From Candidatus Wallbacteria bacterium (GTDB taxonomy: Bacteria; Muiribacteriota; UBA6191; JACPRK01), in contig JACQZN010000011.1 in assembly GCA_016213845.1 (NCBI GenBank), positions 1-64,000 of the forward strand: 64,000 nt of DNA, written 5' to 3'. The notes beneath the pieces are model-generated. The model was given only the letters and a program-made list of their open reading frames with translations. It did no database searches and was not told the DNA's origin. Each line of letters opens with the position of its first letter. The stretch's first letter is position 1. Below are positions 21,456 to 31,266 of this stretch, in pieces. The translations under genes and the position numbers were made by a program.

Positions 21456-22955
21456 ATGGGCAGCTATCTCCTGACACTGATGATCTTCGTGCCGCTCCTG
21501 GGCGCGATTGCCGTGCTCTGCGTGCCGAGTCGAGAGGAGAAGGTCCTCAAGACGGTCGCTGCCAGCGCTGCCGCCGTGCCGCTGGCGCTTGCGGTGCTCC
21601 TGTTCATGCAGTTCGACCGCGGCTCGACCGCGATGCAGTTCGTGGAGCGGGCGCCGTGGTTGCCGGCCTTCAACATCGAGTACTACATCGGCGTCGACGG
21701 CCTGTCGGTGCCGATGGTTCTGCTCACGGCGCTGCTTTCGTTCATCTGCACGCTGGCGAGCTGGAACATCGAGAAGGGCCTCAAGGGCTACATGGCGCTC
21801 TTCCTGTTGCTCGAGACCGGCATGATGGGCACGTTCTGCGCCCTCGACTTCTTCCTCTTCTACGTCTTCTGGGAAGTGATGCTCCTGCCGATGTACTTCC
21901 TCATCGGCATCTGGGGCGGTCCCCGGCGGGAGTACGCGGCGATCAAGTTCTTTCTGTACACCCTCGCCGGTAGCGTCCTGCTCTTCCTCGGCATCATCGG
22001 CCTCTACTTCTGGACCACGCCGCACACGTTCGACATCGTCCGGCTGGCCGAAATCGGCAAGACCCGCCCGCAGGAGTGGAATCCTCCCTTCCAGTGGCTG
22101 GTCTTCATCGCCTTCTACATCGCCTTCGCCATCAAGGTGCCGGTCTTCCCGTTCCACACGTGGTTGCCCGACGCCCACGTGGAGGCGCCGACCGCCGTAT
22201 CGGTCATCCTGGCGGGAGTGCTGCTGAAGATGGGGACGTACGGCATCCTCCGGTTCAACTACCCGATCTTCCCCGAGGCCGCGCAGTTCCTGGCGATCCC
22301 GATGGCCGTGCTGGCGTTCATCAACATGGTCTACGGAGCGCTGGTGGCGATGGCGCAGACGGACCTGAAGAAGCTGGTCGCTTACTCGTCCATCAGCCAC
22401 ATGGGATTCGTGATGCTGGGCATCGCGGCGGCGACCGTGCCGGGGAATCCCGGAGCGGCCGCGGCGGTGAACGGCGGTGTGCTGCAGATGTTCAACCACG
22501 GCTGTGTGACGGCCATGCTCTTCTTGCTGGTCGGCGTGATCTACGACAGGGCACACCACCGTGACATCTACGGATTCGGCGGCCTGGCCCAGGTGATGCC
22601 GACCTACACGGGGTTCGTGACGCTGGCTTTCTTTGCGGCGCTCGGGCTGCCGGGACTGTCCAGCTTCATCAGCGAGGCGCTGGTCTTCATCGGGTCTTTC
22701 CAGGCGTTCATGACCATCACGATCCTGGGCACGGCCGCCATCGTTCTGGGCGCTGCCTACATGCTCTGGACGCTGCAGCGTGTGTTCCTGGGTGAAGTGA
22801 ACGCCAAGTACGCGGCGCTGCCGGATCTGAGCCCCCGGGAGATTTTCTGCCTGACGCCGCTGGCAGTGATCGTGGTGATTCTGGGGCTCTACCCCTCCCC
22901 CGTGCTCGATCTGATGAATCCGAGCCTCACGCACCTGCTCACATTCTTCTGGTGA
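21456..22955 (+). CDS. nuoM: NADH-quinone oxidoreductase subunit M
   Basis: This antiporter-like pump subunit has 499 aa and 14 helices by eye. The key Glu lies in YVFWEVMLLPMYFLIG, and the broken-helix motif reads FPFHTWLPDAHVEAPTAVSV. A strong GGAGGAAGG site lies before the ATG. Confidence 0.96.
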   Translation: MGSYLLTLMIFVPLLGAIAVLCVPSREEKVLKTVAASAAAVPLALAVLLFMQFDRGSTAMQFVERAPWLPAFNIEYYIGVDGLSVPMVLLTALLSFICTLASWNIEKGLKGYMALFLLLETGMMGTFCALDFFLFYVFWEVMLLPMYFLIGIWGGPRREYAAIKFFLYTLAGSVLLFLGIIGLYFWTTPHTFDIVRLAEIGKTRPQEWNPPFQWLVFIAFYIAFAIKVPVFPFHTWLPDAHVEAPTAVSVILAGVLLKMGTYGILRFNYPIFPEAAQFLAIPMAVLAFINMVYGALVAMAQTDLKKLVAYSSISHMGFVMLGIAAATVPGNPGAAAAVNGGVLQMFNHGCVTAMLFLLVGVIYDRAHHRDIYGFGGLAQVMPTYTGFVTLAFFAALGLPGLSSFISEALVFIGSFQAFMTITILGTAAIVLGAAYMLWTLQRVFLGEVNAKYAALPDLSPREIFCLTPLAVIVVILGLYPSPVLDLMNPSLTHLLTFFW

Positions 22956-22970
22956 GAAAGGGACGCCTCG

Positions 22971-24449
22971 ATGAGAGCCAGTCTACTGAACCTGGATTAC
23001 CTGCTACCGGAGTGGATCGTTTGCGGAACGATCCTCGTCCTCATCCTCAGCTACTTGCTGGGCACGACTGACCGGCGCCGGCTCGCCGATCTGAGCGTGC
23101 TCGGGCTGGTCACTGCGCTGTTCTTCTCGGTGGTCACCTTCTTCGAGCCGGCGGTCGTGGGCCGTGTGTCGATCGGCAACGGGCTGTTGCAGGTCGATCC
23201 GTTCAGCCAGCTCTTCAAGATCCTGTTCCTGGTCTCGACCCTGGCCGCGGTGCTTTACAGCGCGGGCTCGGTGGAGATCCACGGCAAGCGCTGGATGGAG
23301 TTCAACTGCTTCTTGCTGGGCGTGACCAGCGGGATGATGTTCCTGGCAAGCTCGATGAACCTGATGATGGTCTATCTCAGCTTCGAGATGATGAGCCTTT
23401 CGAGCTACGTCCTGGCCGGCTACACGCGAGGCGATCCGCGAAGCACCGAGGCTGGCTACAAGTACGTGCTGTTCGGGGCAGTCAGCTCGGGCGTGATGCT
23501 CTTCGGCCTGTCGCTCATGTACGGGCTGCTTGGCACGCTCGACATGGGTCTTATGGCCCAGAGGACGGCGCTCGCGCAGTTCCCCGACCTGCACCTGTTG
23601 CTCTTGCCACTGACGCTGGTCTTCGTGGGGTTGGGGTACAAGATAGCCTTCTTCCCGTTCCACTACTGGGCGCCCGACGTTTATGAGGGCTCGCCCACGC
23701 CGGTGACGGCGTTTTTCTCGGTCGGGACGAAAGCAGCGGGGCTGGCGCTCCTGCTGCGGCTGCTCCTCGGGACGCTCAGCCTGGACCAGACGCAGGCGAT
23801 TCCGTGGGCCGGGGACCTGCTGGCGTTCCTGGCGGCAATGACGATGACGGTCGGCAACCTGGCGGCGCTCAACCAGGCGAACATCAAGCGCATGCTGGCC
23901 TACTCGGCGATCGCACACGCGGGCTACATGCTGATGGGCGTTGCGGTGCTGAACGTGGCAGGCGCGGAGGCCGTTCTTTTCTATCTCTTCGCCTACATGT
24001 TCACGAACCTGGGCGCCTTCACGGTGGTGGTGGCGCTGTTCAATCTATACCAGAGCGAGCAGGTCGACGAGCTGACCGGGATGGGCAAGCTCTTCCCGCT
24101 GGCGTCGGTCTGCATGGCGATCTGTCTGTTCTCGTTGACAGGGCTGCCGCCGACGGCGGGTTTCATCGGGAAGTTCTACGTCTTCGCGGCCGTGATCCAG
24201 AAGGGCTACTTCGTGCTGGCACTGGTGGGAGCGATCAACACGGCGATCTCGCTCTTCTACTACATGCGGATCATGAAGGCGTTCTACTTCCGGGAGCCGA
24301 AGGCCGAGATGCTCGCGGCCGGTCCGATGCCGTGCGGCTACAACGTGCTGATTGCGAGCTTGACGGTGCCGGTTCTGATCTTCGGGATCTGCTGGTCGCG
24401 GCTCTACGAGTACTGCAGCACCTCCATCTCGAGCCTGATCGCGCATTGA
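22971..24449 (+). CDS. nuoN: NADH-quinone oxidoreductase subunit N
   Basis: This is the third antiporter-like pump subunit, 492 aa. SFEMMSLSSYVLAGY carries the key Glu and FFPFHYWAPDVYEGSPTPVT the broken-helix motif. It is spaced 15 bases from nuoM. In the standard order this would be the last gene; here nuoA follows directly. Confidence 0.96.
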   Translation: MRASLLNLDYLLPEWIVCGTILVLILSYLLGTTDRRRLADLSVLGLVTALFFSVVTFFEPAVVGRVSIGNGLLQVDPFSQLFKILFLVSTLAAVLYSAGSVEIHGKRWMEFNCFLLGVTSGMMFLASSMNLMMVYLSFEMMSLSSYVLAGYTRGDPRSTEAGYKYVLFGAVSSGVMLFGLSLMYGLLGTLDMGLMAQRTALAQFPDLHLLLLPLTLVFVGLGYKIAFFPFHYWAPDVYEGSPTPVTAFFSVGTKAAGLALLLRLLLGTLSLDQTQAIPWAGDLLAFLAAMTMTVGNLAALNQANIKRMLAYSAIAHAGYMLMGVAVLNVAGAEAVLFYLFAYMFTNLGAFTVVVALFNLYQSEQVDELTGMGKLFPLASVCMAICLFSLTGLPPTAGFIGKFYVFAAVIQKGYFVLALVGAINTAISLFYYMRIMKAFYFREPKAEMLAAGPMPCGYNVLIASLTVPVLIFGICWSRLYEYCSTSISSLIAH

Positions 24450-24458
24450 GGGACGACG

Positions 24459-24845
24459 ATGCACTTCGATTACCTGTCAGTTCTGGTCCTGGTGGCGCTG
24501 GGAATCGGCAACGTCCTGTTCATGGTGGCGTTGCCCAAGCTGCTGCGGCCGTCGAAGCCAAACCCGCAGAAGCTGGTCGCCTACGAGTGCGGCGAGAACC
24601 CGGTGGGGACGAGCTGGATCCAGTACAACGCGCGCTTCTTTTCCGTCGCGCTGGTGTTCGTGGTGTTCGACGTGGAGATCGTGTTCATGTTCCCGTGGGC
24701 CGTGGTGTTCAAGTCGCTCTACAAGACCCAGGGGTGCGTGCCGTTCTGGGAGATGTTCACTTTCGTGCTGGTGCTGCTGGTCGGACTTGCCTACCTCTGG
24801 GCGCAGGGGCTCCTGGAGTGGGTCAAGTCGGTGAGGAAGGCGTGA
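24459..24845 (+). CDS. nuoA: NADH-quinone oxidoreductase subunit A
   Basis: The 128-aa subunit has three membrane helices and the long conserved loop [16 protein letters not shown] that contains the functional Cys near the quinone cavity. The Asp/Glu pair in [15 protein letters not shown] is typical. The gene begins nine bases after nuoN. Confidence 0.95.
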   Translation: MHFDYLSVLVLVALGIGNVLFMVALPKLLRPSKPNPQKLVAYECGENPVGTSWIQYNARFFSVALVFVVFDVEIVFMFPWAVVFKSLYKTQGCVPFWEMFTFVLVLLVGLAYLWAQGLLEWVKSVRKA

Positions 24846-24849
24846 GGAC

Positions 24850-25440
24850 ATGGTGACGATGCCCATCCTGGAGAACCGCTTCGAAGAGAACGTCGTCTTC
24901 AGCACGGTCGACGAGATGATCAACTGGTGCCGGCTGTCATCGATCTGGCCGATGACATTCGGCCTGGCATGCTGTGCCATCGAGATGATGGCCGTGGGGG
25001 CCGGACAGTACGACCTGGACCGGTTTGGCGCGGGCGCGTTTCGAGCGACTCCGAGACAGTCGGACCTGATGATCGTGGCGGGGACGGTCACCTACAAGAT
25101 GGCGATCCGGATCAAGCGGCTCTACGAGCAGATGCCCGAGCCGAAGTTCGTGATGGCGCTGGGGGTCTGCGCCAGCGCCGGCGGCCCGTACTACGAGCAC
25201 GGGTACCACGTGCTCAAGGGCGTGGACAAGATCATCCCGGTCGACATCTACGTGCCGGGCTGTCCGCCGCGGCCGGAGGCTTTGTTCGACGGGTTGTTGA
25301 AGCTGCAGGAGAAGATCCGCCACCAGAAGGTTCTGCGGCGGCTGACGCCCCAGGAGAAGTCGGTCATCGACGAGACGACCCGCAAGTACGAGCTGGAGAC
25401 GCAGAAGCTGGCTCCGCTTCCCAAGGAGTACCAGGCATGA
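24850..25440 (+). CDS. nuoB: NADH-quinone oxidoreductase subunit B
   Basis: NuoB carries the terminal cluster N2. The four ligands are visible: adjacent Cys41 and Cys42 in [10 protein letters not shown], Cys107 in GVCASAGG, and Cys138 in PGCPPRPE. The 196-aa length includes a charged C-terminal tail of about 30 residues. A second ATG nine bases downstream could also start the protein. Confidence 0.95.
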   Translation: MVTMPILENRFEENVVFSTVDEMINWCRLSSIWPMTFGLACCAIEMMAVGAGQYDLDRFGAGAFRATPRQSDLMIVAGTVTYKMAIRIKRLYEQMPEPKFVMALGVCASAGGPYYEHGYHVLKGVDKIIPVDIYVPGCPPRPEALFDGLLKLQEKIRHQKVLRRLTPQEKSVIDETTRKYELETQKLAPLPKEYQA

Positions 25441-25481
25441 GATTCGACCCGGGCCGCGCGGTCCGGGGAGGGTGAGAGGCG

Positions 25482-25961
25482 ATGCAGATCCAGGAGTTAT
25501 TCGAAGCGCTCAAGAAGAGGTTCGGTGACCAGGTGCTGGAGCTTGCGACCCCGGCGTCCGGGGAGCCGTCTGTGACGGTGTCGGCGGCTGCGGTGCAGGA
25601 CGTGGCGCTCTTCTGTCGCGAGGACAGCAGCCTGGAGTTCGACCAGCTGATGTGTCTTTCGGGCGTCGACTACCCGCCGGAGCACCTGGCGGTGGTCTAC
25701 CACATGCACTCGAGCACCAAGCACCACCGGCTCATCTTGAAGGCGATGGTGCCGAGGGAGGACCCGAAGCTGCCGACGGTCTCGCGCGTGTGGCGAACGG
25801 CGAACTGGCATGAGCGGGAGGCCTACGACCTCTTCGGGATCGTCTTCACGGGACACGCCAACCTGCGGCGCATCCTGCTTCCGCAGGACTGGGTCGGCTA
25901 CCCGCTCCGCAAGGACTACGTCTTCCCGACCGAGTACCGAGGGATCAAGTGCCATGACTAG
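25482..25961 (+). CDS. nuoC: NADH-quinone oxidoreductase subunit C
   Basis: This 30-kDa-type subunit of the peripheral arm is 159 aa, short but complete. The signature is WHEREAYDLFGIVFTGHANL, then PLRKDY. It is separate from nuoD, not fused as in E. coli. Its stop overlaps the nuoD start by eight bases. Confidence 0.94.
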   Translation: MQIQELFEALKKRFGDQVLELATPASGEPSVTVSAAAVQDVALFCREDSSLEFDQLMCLSGVDYPPEHLAVVYHMHSSTKHHRLILKAMVPREDPKLPTVSRVWRTANWHEREAYDLFGIVFTGHANLRRILLPQDWVGYPLRKDYVFPTEYRGIKCHD

Positions 25962-27084
25962 CAGTCGCGAGTTCAGAAGCCAGGAGATCTACGTCAACAT
26001 GGGGCCGCAGCACCCCAGCACGCACGGCGTGTTGCGCCTGATGCTGCGGACCGACGGCGAGATCGTGAGCGACGTGGCGCCGATGATCGGGTACCTGCAC
26101 CGGTGCGCGGAGAAGTACGGCGAATCGGGCACCTACCAGATGATGATTCCGTACACGGATCGCATGGACTATCTGGCCGGGATGAACTGCAACTGGGCGT
26201 ACTGCCTGGCGGTGGAGAAGCTGGGCAACGTGGTGGTGCCGGAGCGCGCGGAGTACATCCGCATCCTGGTCGGCGAGTTGAACCGGATTGCCAGCCACCT
26301 GATCGCGTTCGGGACCTACGGGCTGGACCTGGGAGCCTTCACGCCGTTCTTCTATGCGCTCGACGAGCGAGAGAAGATCCTAGACCTCTTCGAGATGGTC
26401 TGCGGCGCGCGCCTCACCTACAGCTACTTCCGCATCGGCGGCGTGGCTGCCGATCTGCCCGAAGGCTGGGTGAAGCGCTGTCATGAATTCGTCGACTTCT
26501 TCCGCAAGCGGATCGACGAGTTCAACGAGCTCTTGACGTACAACTACATCTTCATCCGGCGCACGGCCAACATCGGCGTCATCCCGGCAAACATGGCTGT
26601 CGACTACGGCTGCACGGGGCCGGTGCTGCGCGGCAGCGGGGTGCGGCGGGACACGCGCGTGGACGAGCCGTACGGGCTCTACCCGCGGCTGCGCTTCCAT
26701 ATCCCGATCGGAATGGGCGAGAAGGGCTCCGTCGGGGACTGCTGGGATCGCTACATGGTTCGCATCCGGGAGATGGAGCAGTCGTGCGACATCATCAAGC
26801 AGGTGCTCAAGTCGATGCCCGAAAAGGGTGACGTACGCGCGAAGGTGCCGAAGGCTTTCAAGCCGCCGAAGGGCGAGGTTTACGTTCGTTCGGAGAGCTC
26901 CAAGGGAGAGCTCGGGTTCTACATCATCAGCGACGGCACGGAGCGGCCGTACCGTGTGAAGGCGCGCTCGCCCAGCCTCTCGAACCTGTGCGTGTTGCCG
27001 GCGATCTCCGACGGCATGATGATCGCCGACCTGGTCGCCACCCTGGGCAGCCTCGACATCGTGATGGGTGAAATCGACCGCTGA
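25954..27084 (+). CDS. nuoD: NADH-quinone oxidoreductase subunit D
   Basis: This 49-kDa-type subunit forms most of the quinone pocket. The conserved N-terminal loop GPQHPSTHGVLR with its quinone-facing His is present, and the C-terminus ends DIVMGEIDR as in most bacteria. The 376-aa form starts at the ATG at 25954, inside the end of nuoC; the open frame extends further upstream only as an antisense-free overlap with nuoC and is not used. Confidence 0.95.
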   Translation: MTSSREFRSQEIYVNMGPQHPSTHGVLRLMLRTDGEIVSDVAPMIGYLHRCAEKYGESGTYQMMIPYTDRMDYLAGMNCNWAYCLAVEKLGNVVVPERAEYIRILVGELNRIASHLIAFGTYGLDLGAFTPFFYALDEREKILDLFEMVCGARLTYSYFRIGGVAADLPEGWVKRCHEFVDFFRKRIDEFNELLTYNYIFIRRTANIGVIPANMAVDYGCTGPVLRGSGVRRDTRVDEPYGLYPRLRFHIPIGMGEKGSVGDCWDRYMVRIREMEQSCDIIKQVLKSMPEKGDVRAKVPKAFKPPKGEVYVRSESSKGELGFYIISDGTERPYRVKARSPSLSNLCVLPAISDGMMIADLVATLGSLDIVMGEIDR

Positions 27085-27137
27085 GCCTGGGTCCGCCCCC
27101 CCTTCTGGAGCAGTCACTACCCTTCGGGAGTCAAAAG

Positions 27138-28355
27138 ATGAACGATAGCTACGGAGTCCGCCACCTGCAGAAGCACATCTGGGAGAACCACGCTTTCTCC
27201 CACATCTTCAACGCCGACTTCCTCGGATTCGCGTTGATGGTCATCGCGGGCGTTGCGCTCCTGACGTTCGTGCTGGTGTACGGGATGGTGGCGGTCTGGG
27301 CAGAGCGGAAGGTCGCCGGTCACATCCAGGATCGCCTGGGCCCGATGCGGGTCGGCTGGCACGGCTGGCTGCAGTCGCTGGCTGACGGCGTGAAGCTGAT
27401 GCTCAAGGAAGACATCATCCCGACGATGGCGGACAAGCCGCTCTTCATCCTGGCGCCGCCGCTGGTGTTCCTGGCGGCATTCACGGCGTATGCCGTGCTG
27501 CCGTTCAGCTCCCGAGCGCAGCTGGCCGACCTCGACATCGGCGTTCTGTACATCACGGCCGTGACCAGCCTGGGCGTGGTCGGGATCATCATGGCCGGCT
27601 GGGCGTCCAACTCGAAGTGGCCGCTTTACGGGGCGATGCGATCGGCGGCGCTGGTGGTGAGCTACGGAGTGCCGCTCGGGCTCTCGATGCTCCCGGTGCT
27701 GATGCTCTCCGGCAGCCTCTCGCTGCAGGAGATCGTCGGCAACCAAGGGGGGGGCATCCTCCACTGGAACCTGTTCCAGGCGTTCCCGTTCATGCCGCTG
27801 GCGTTCCTGGTTTTCTTCATCTCGAGCCTGGCAGAGACGAACCGCGTGCCGTTCGACATCGCCGAGGCGGAATCAGAGCTCGTGGGCGGCTATCACACGG
27901 AGTACTCGGGCATCAACTTCAGCCTCTTCTTCATCGCGGAGTACTCGGCGATGCTGCTCTCGTGCGGCGTCGCCGCGACGCTGTTCCTGGGCGGCTACCT
28001 GCCGCCTGCCTTCCGCACGCTCGGGATGATGGGACTGCCGCGCTTGCTGGCGTGGCTGGCGCTGGGCCTGTTTCTCCTTTGGCGTTTCACGAGCTTCTGG
28101 GAGCGCCGGCAGTTCAGCGAAGCGCTCTTTTTCGCCGTACTGACGTTGGCCGGACTTCTGCTCTGGCGCACGTTCCCGCACCTGTTCTGGTTCCTCACCA
28201 AGACCGGGGTGCTGTTCCTGGTGATGCTCTGGCTGCGGTGGACCCTGCCGCGGCTCCGGATCGACCAGATGATGTACATGTGCTGGAAGGTGCTCACGCC
28301 ACTGGCGTTCGTGAACCTCTTTGGCACCAGCCTCTGGTGGATGTGGGCGAACTGA
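27138..28355 (+). CDS. nuoH: NADH-quinone oxidoreductase subunit H
   Basis: This is the membrane subunit that joins the quinone site to the pump chain. WAERKVAGHIQDRLGPMRVG and the acidic loop ETNRVPFDIAEAESELVGGYHTEYSG, here cited only by its parts ETNRVPFD and AEAESELV, are diagnostic. At 405 aa it is longer than usual (about 330), with extra residues at both ends. It closes the operon. No nuoE, nuoF or nuoG follows. Confidence 0.95.
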   Translation: MNDSYGVRHLQKHIWENHAFSHIFNADFLGFALMVIAGVALLTFVLVYGMVAVWAERKVAGHIQDRLGPMRVGWHGWLQSLADGVKLMLKEDIIPTMADKPLFILAPPLVFLAAFTAYAVLPFSSRAQLADLDIGVLYITAVTSLGVVGIIMAGWASNSKWPLYGAMRSAALVVSYGVPLGLSMLPVLMLSGSLSLQEIVGNQGGGILHWNLFQAFPFMPLAFLVFFISSLAETNRVPFDIAEAESELVGGYHTEYSGINFSLFFIAEYSAMLLSCGVAATLFLGGYLPPAFRTLGMMGLPRLLAWLALGLFLLWRFTSFWERRQFSEALFFAVLTLAGLLLWRTFPHLFWFLTKTGVLFLVMLWLRWTLPRLRIDQMMYMCWKVLTPLAFVNLFGTSLWWMWAN

Positions 28356-28408
28356 GCCGCCGCGGCGCGAGCGACCTGAGCGGGTGACCGCGCTAGCGGG
28401 GGACCGGC

Positions 28409-31168
28409 TCAGGGCTTCCAGTCGAGGTCGAAGTAGCCGGTGCCGAGCGCGCTGGCCGGCGAGTCCTCGAGATAGTTGAGATCGACGACGAGGTAGTCCG
28501 GCTTGCGCCAGTCGTGGCCGGCAAGCAGCTCGAGCGCGGCGACTGAGTTGCCCGTGACCGCGACGGCATACCGGGTGCGCTGCCTGGGGTTCGGACCGAC
28601 CAGTTGCAGACCCAGCACCGTTCCTTCGTACCTGGCCTTCCCAACTTCGATTGCGGACGTGGTGATGCGAACGGACATCGCCGAGAGCAGCTCGGGGAGC
28701 CGCTTGCTAGCCGCCGGAGTACCGAAGAGGACCAGGTTGCGGCCGGCCTCGTCCTCCTTGGTGATGGCGGATTCGGGCTTTACGATGACCTTCCCGTTGA
28801 ACTTCTGCTCCCAGCGCCGGGCGCTTTCGCGGGCGACGCGCTCGACGGCAGCCGCGTCCGGCCCCATGTCGCCGAAGGCGTAAATGAACGGCGAACTGAA
28901 GGCATGCTCTATCGGGCCCTCCAGACCCGCGCGCTTGCGCAGGGTGGTCGAGGGCGGAGAGGCGCCGGCGCTCCACTTTCCGGCAGTCACGTGCATGCGG
29001 GCCCATCCGTCGGGGCCGGTCGGCAAAGCCAGCTGCGTGCCATCGACGGTGACCTCCAGGGCAGCGCCCGTGACGACCGAGGTGCCTGCAGTCGAGAGAG
29101 CGAGGGCCGTCACATTCTCGAGCTCGACCCGGGAGGCGCCGTCGGTGGAGCGTTCCGCTTGAACGGATGAAACGAGTCCGTAAACCCGGACGTCCTCGAT
29201 CTCGGTCCACCAGGCACGGCCGTAGCTCAGGCGGCTCGTCACAAAGGTGACCTTTTGCCGAATTCGCTGCGGGGCGGAGGCCTCGAGAAACGCGAGGGCG
29301 GCCTCCCAGGAAGCGGTGGTGCCTGCATCGGGGCCTGCGTCGACGAGCTGATGACGAACGCTCTCGTCCTTGAGGATGCGCGCGAGCTTGGATACCTGAG
29401 CCTTGAGCGTCGGGTTGGTTGCGGCGCAGGACAGGAAGACTGACATTCCGGCGGCGTTGCGGGCGTGGGTCAGCGCGCTACGGGACTCGAAGAGCCCGGC
29501 GAGCCACAGTGGCGGCTCCTTGCGCCATTCCTGGGTCCACGCTGCGACCTGATCGGGCACGGGATCGAACGCCGCGATGCCCGAGAAGCGGTCCGGCTTG
29601 CGAAGGGCCAGCTCGAGGGCGGCGGTGCCCCCTTCCGCCACACCGCCCAGAAAGATCCGCTCAGTGTCGACCGGCAGCGTCGCCAGCACGTCCTCGATGG
29701 CTTCGTCGACATCGAGAGCAGAGGGGCCTCGATAGGTCGCCTCCAACCCTCGGCCGTGGGGGGCCAGAACGAAGAAGCCGTGCTTGTCGGCGGCGGCCGA
29801 GAGGTCCCCCGAGCCGAAGAAGCTGGTCTCGTCGTCGTTCAGATCGGAGAGGGCCACGAGCAGGGGCCGTTTGGTGCCGGCCTCGAGTCCGGCCGGGAGC
29901 CTGACGGCGTACGGCTGCAGGGTCCCGTCGAGGGAGGAGCGATAGGCGCGGCGAAGCACGCCCGATCGGCCCTGGTACGCCGGCCGCCCGGCGATGGCAG
30001 CGGCGAGGGTCGACTCGAGGTCGTCGAGGTCGGAAGTGATGCGAGAGGCCAGGACCGTGGTCAGATGCTCTGCGTCCAGGCCGGCGGCGACTTCTGCGGC
30101 CAGGTTCTCGCAATGCACGGCGATGCGGCTGGCGGGATGGCCGGCTGTCCAGCTCGCGAGCCGGGAACGGGCTCCAGAGAGCCGCGCGCGCACGGAGCCG
30201 GCATCCAGGGCCACCAGTGTCAGCCCGGCCAGAGAGCGCTCGCCCAAGCGGACCTCGAGGCGGTGGGCGCCTGCGGACAACGCCAATCCCTTGAGGCGAT
30301 AGGTTGAGGGATCGCCCTGGAGCGCGACGTCGCCTGCCCAGAGGAGCTTGCCGTCCAGAAGAACCCGCAATGGGCTGGCGGCAGCAGCGTCGGTCTGGTG
30401 AAACCCCAGATGCACCTTTGGGTCCGAGCCCGGGGGGACGACCTCTTGCTCTGCGCTGAGACGCGCCACGAGCTTGCCCGGACCCGGGGGAGCAAGCTGC
30501 AGGACCAGGTGCGTCCCGGCAGGCTGGCCAGCCGCGACGAAGGGTAGCTCGACCACCTTGTCGGCCGTGCGATCGCGGATGCGGAACCCGAATGGAATCG
30601 GCGCCTCGCCGGCGGGCAGGGCGCCGGCCAGCGTCAGCCACGGCGCTGCCAGCTCGTAGGCGACCTCGTTCTGCTCCTCGGCGCGGCGCACCGCCACCTC
30701 GGTGCCTTCGGGTCCCCTGCGGCGATGGAAAAGGTTTCGGTCCAGTTTCCCCGACTTGAAGCGCTTGTACACGGGTCTGTCGCCGCGGGTCGACGAAAGG
30801 AAGAGCTCCGCGCCACCCAGGGTGACGATGGCGGCGTCGGCGCTGGTGGAGTCGGACTGCCGCAGCGACGTGAGCGTCGGGTCGACGACCGAGACGCCGA
30901 CGTAGAGCCGCTCGGGGGTCCAGCCCAGGTAGAGGCGCGTTTTGCCCATCTCGAGGGAGGGCGCCATCGGTAGATCGGCCAGGGAACCGTCGATCCTGGG
31001 TAACTGCTCCAGGTAGGGTACGCGCAGGAGCAAGACCGGCCCGCTGGTGAGCGAAGTCGGCGCGACCTTCTCCAGGGTTGGGGTCGGCCCCGCCAGTGGC
31101 GCGGCGAGCAACCCTGCCGGAAGCGCGCTGAACGCGAGGGCCGCGCGGGCAAGACGGAGCAGGCTCAT
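28409..31168 (-). CDS. Large secreted protein with CBM9-like and inactive alpha/beta-hydrolase domains
   Basis: The 919-aa product starts with a signal peptide (cleavage near LLAAP, about residue 24). Residues 50-200 resemble CBM9-like sandwich domains seen in secreted enzymes (IDGSLADL, then TRLYLGWTPERLYVGVSV). Residues 400-620 look like an esterase/PHB-depolymerase-type alpha/beta hydrolase, with PLLVALSDLND and an elbow GGVAEGGTAALELAL. In this elbow the nucleophile serine is Ala511 (codon at 29636-29638), so hydrolysis is unlikely. The remaining 300 residues are beta-rich and unassigned. The ATG at 31168 has AAAGGAG seven bases upstream; an ATG five codons earlier lacks one. It is divergent from gltX. 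Confidence 0.65.
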   Translation of the reverse strand: MSLLRLARAALAFSALPAGLLAAPLAGPTPTLEKVAPTSLTSGPVLLLRVPYLEQLPRIDGSLADLPMAPSLEMGKTRLYLGWTPERLYVGVSVVDPTLTSLRQSDSTSADAAIVTLGGAELFLSSTRGDRPVYKRFKSGKLDRNLFHRRRGPEGTEVAVRRAEEQNEVAYELAAPWLTLAGALPAGEAPIPFGFRIRDRTADKVVELPFVAAGQPAGTHLVLQLAPPGPGKLVARLSAEQEVVPPGSDPKVHLGFHQTDAAAASPLRVLLDGKLLWAGDVALQGDPSTYRLKGLALSAGAHRLEVRLGERSLAGLTLVALDAGSVRARLSGARSRLASWTAGHPASRIAVHCENLAAEVAAGLDAEHLTTVLASRITSDLDDLESTLAAAIAGRPAYQGRSGVLRRAYRSSLDGTLQPYAVRLPAGLEAGTKRPLLVALSDLNDDETSFFGSGDLSAAADKHGFFVLAPHGRGLEATYRGPSALDVDEAIEDVLATLPVDTERIFLGGVAEGGTAALELALRKPDRFSGIAAFDPVPDQVAAWTQEWRKEPPLWLAGLFESRSALTHARNAAGMSVFLSCAATNPTLKAQVSKLARILKDESVRHQLVDAGPDAGTTASWEAALAFLEASAPQRIRQKVTFVTSRLSYGRAWWTEIEDVRVYGLVSSVQAERSTDGASRVELENVTALALSTAGTSVVTGAALEVTVDGTQLALPTGPDGWARMHVTAGKWSAGASPPSTTLRKRAGLEGPIEHAFSSPFIYAFGDMGPDAAAVERVARESARRWEQKFNGKVIVKPESAITKEDEAGRNLVLFGTPAASKRLPELLSAMSVRITTSAIEVGKARYEGTVLGLQLVGPNPRQRTRYAVAVTGNSVAALELLAGHDWRKPDYLVVDLNYLEDSPASALGTGYFDLDWKP

Positions 31169-31178
31169 TCTTGCTCCT

Positions 31179-31208
31179 TTCATAGTGAGGAGCGCCCCGT
31201 CATGTCAA
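31179..31208 (-). promoter_or_regulatory. Possible promoter for the secreted pseudo-hydrolase
   Basis: Read on the minus strand, a perfect TTGACA (31208-31203) is followed after 18 bp by TATGAA (31184-31179). The predicted start of transcription is only a few bases before the ATG at 31168, so the message would be nearly leaderless and would lose most of the AAAGGAG site. That conflict lowers confidence. Confidence 0.35.
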
Positions 31209-31266
31209 GTGACGCTCCCCTGTGATAAGCTGGGCGTCCCATCTTCGATTGGAGGTCGGATCTTTC

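Noticed and set aside
21399-22934. 511-aa open frame antisense to nuoM
   Set aside because: A shadow of nuoM with very high Arg, Gln, His and Glu content and no ribosome binding site.
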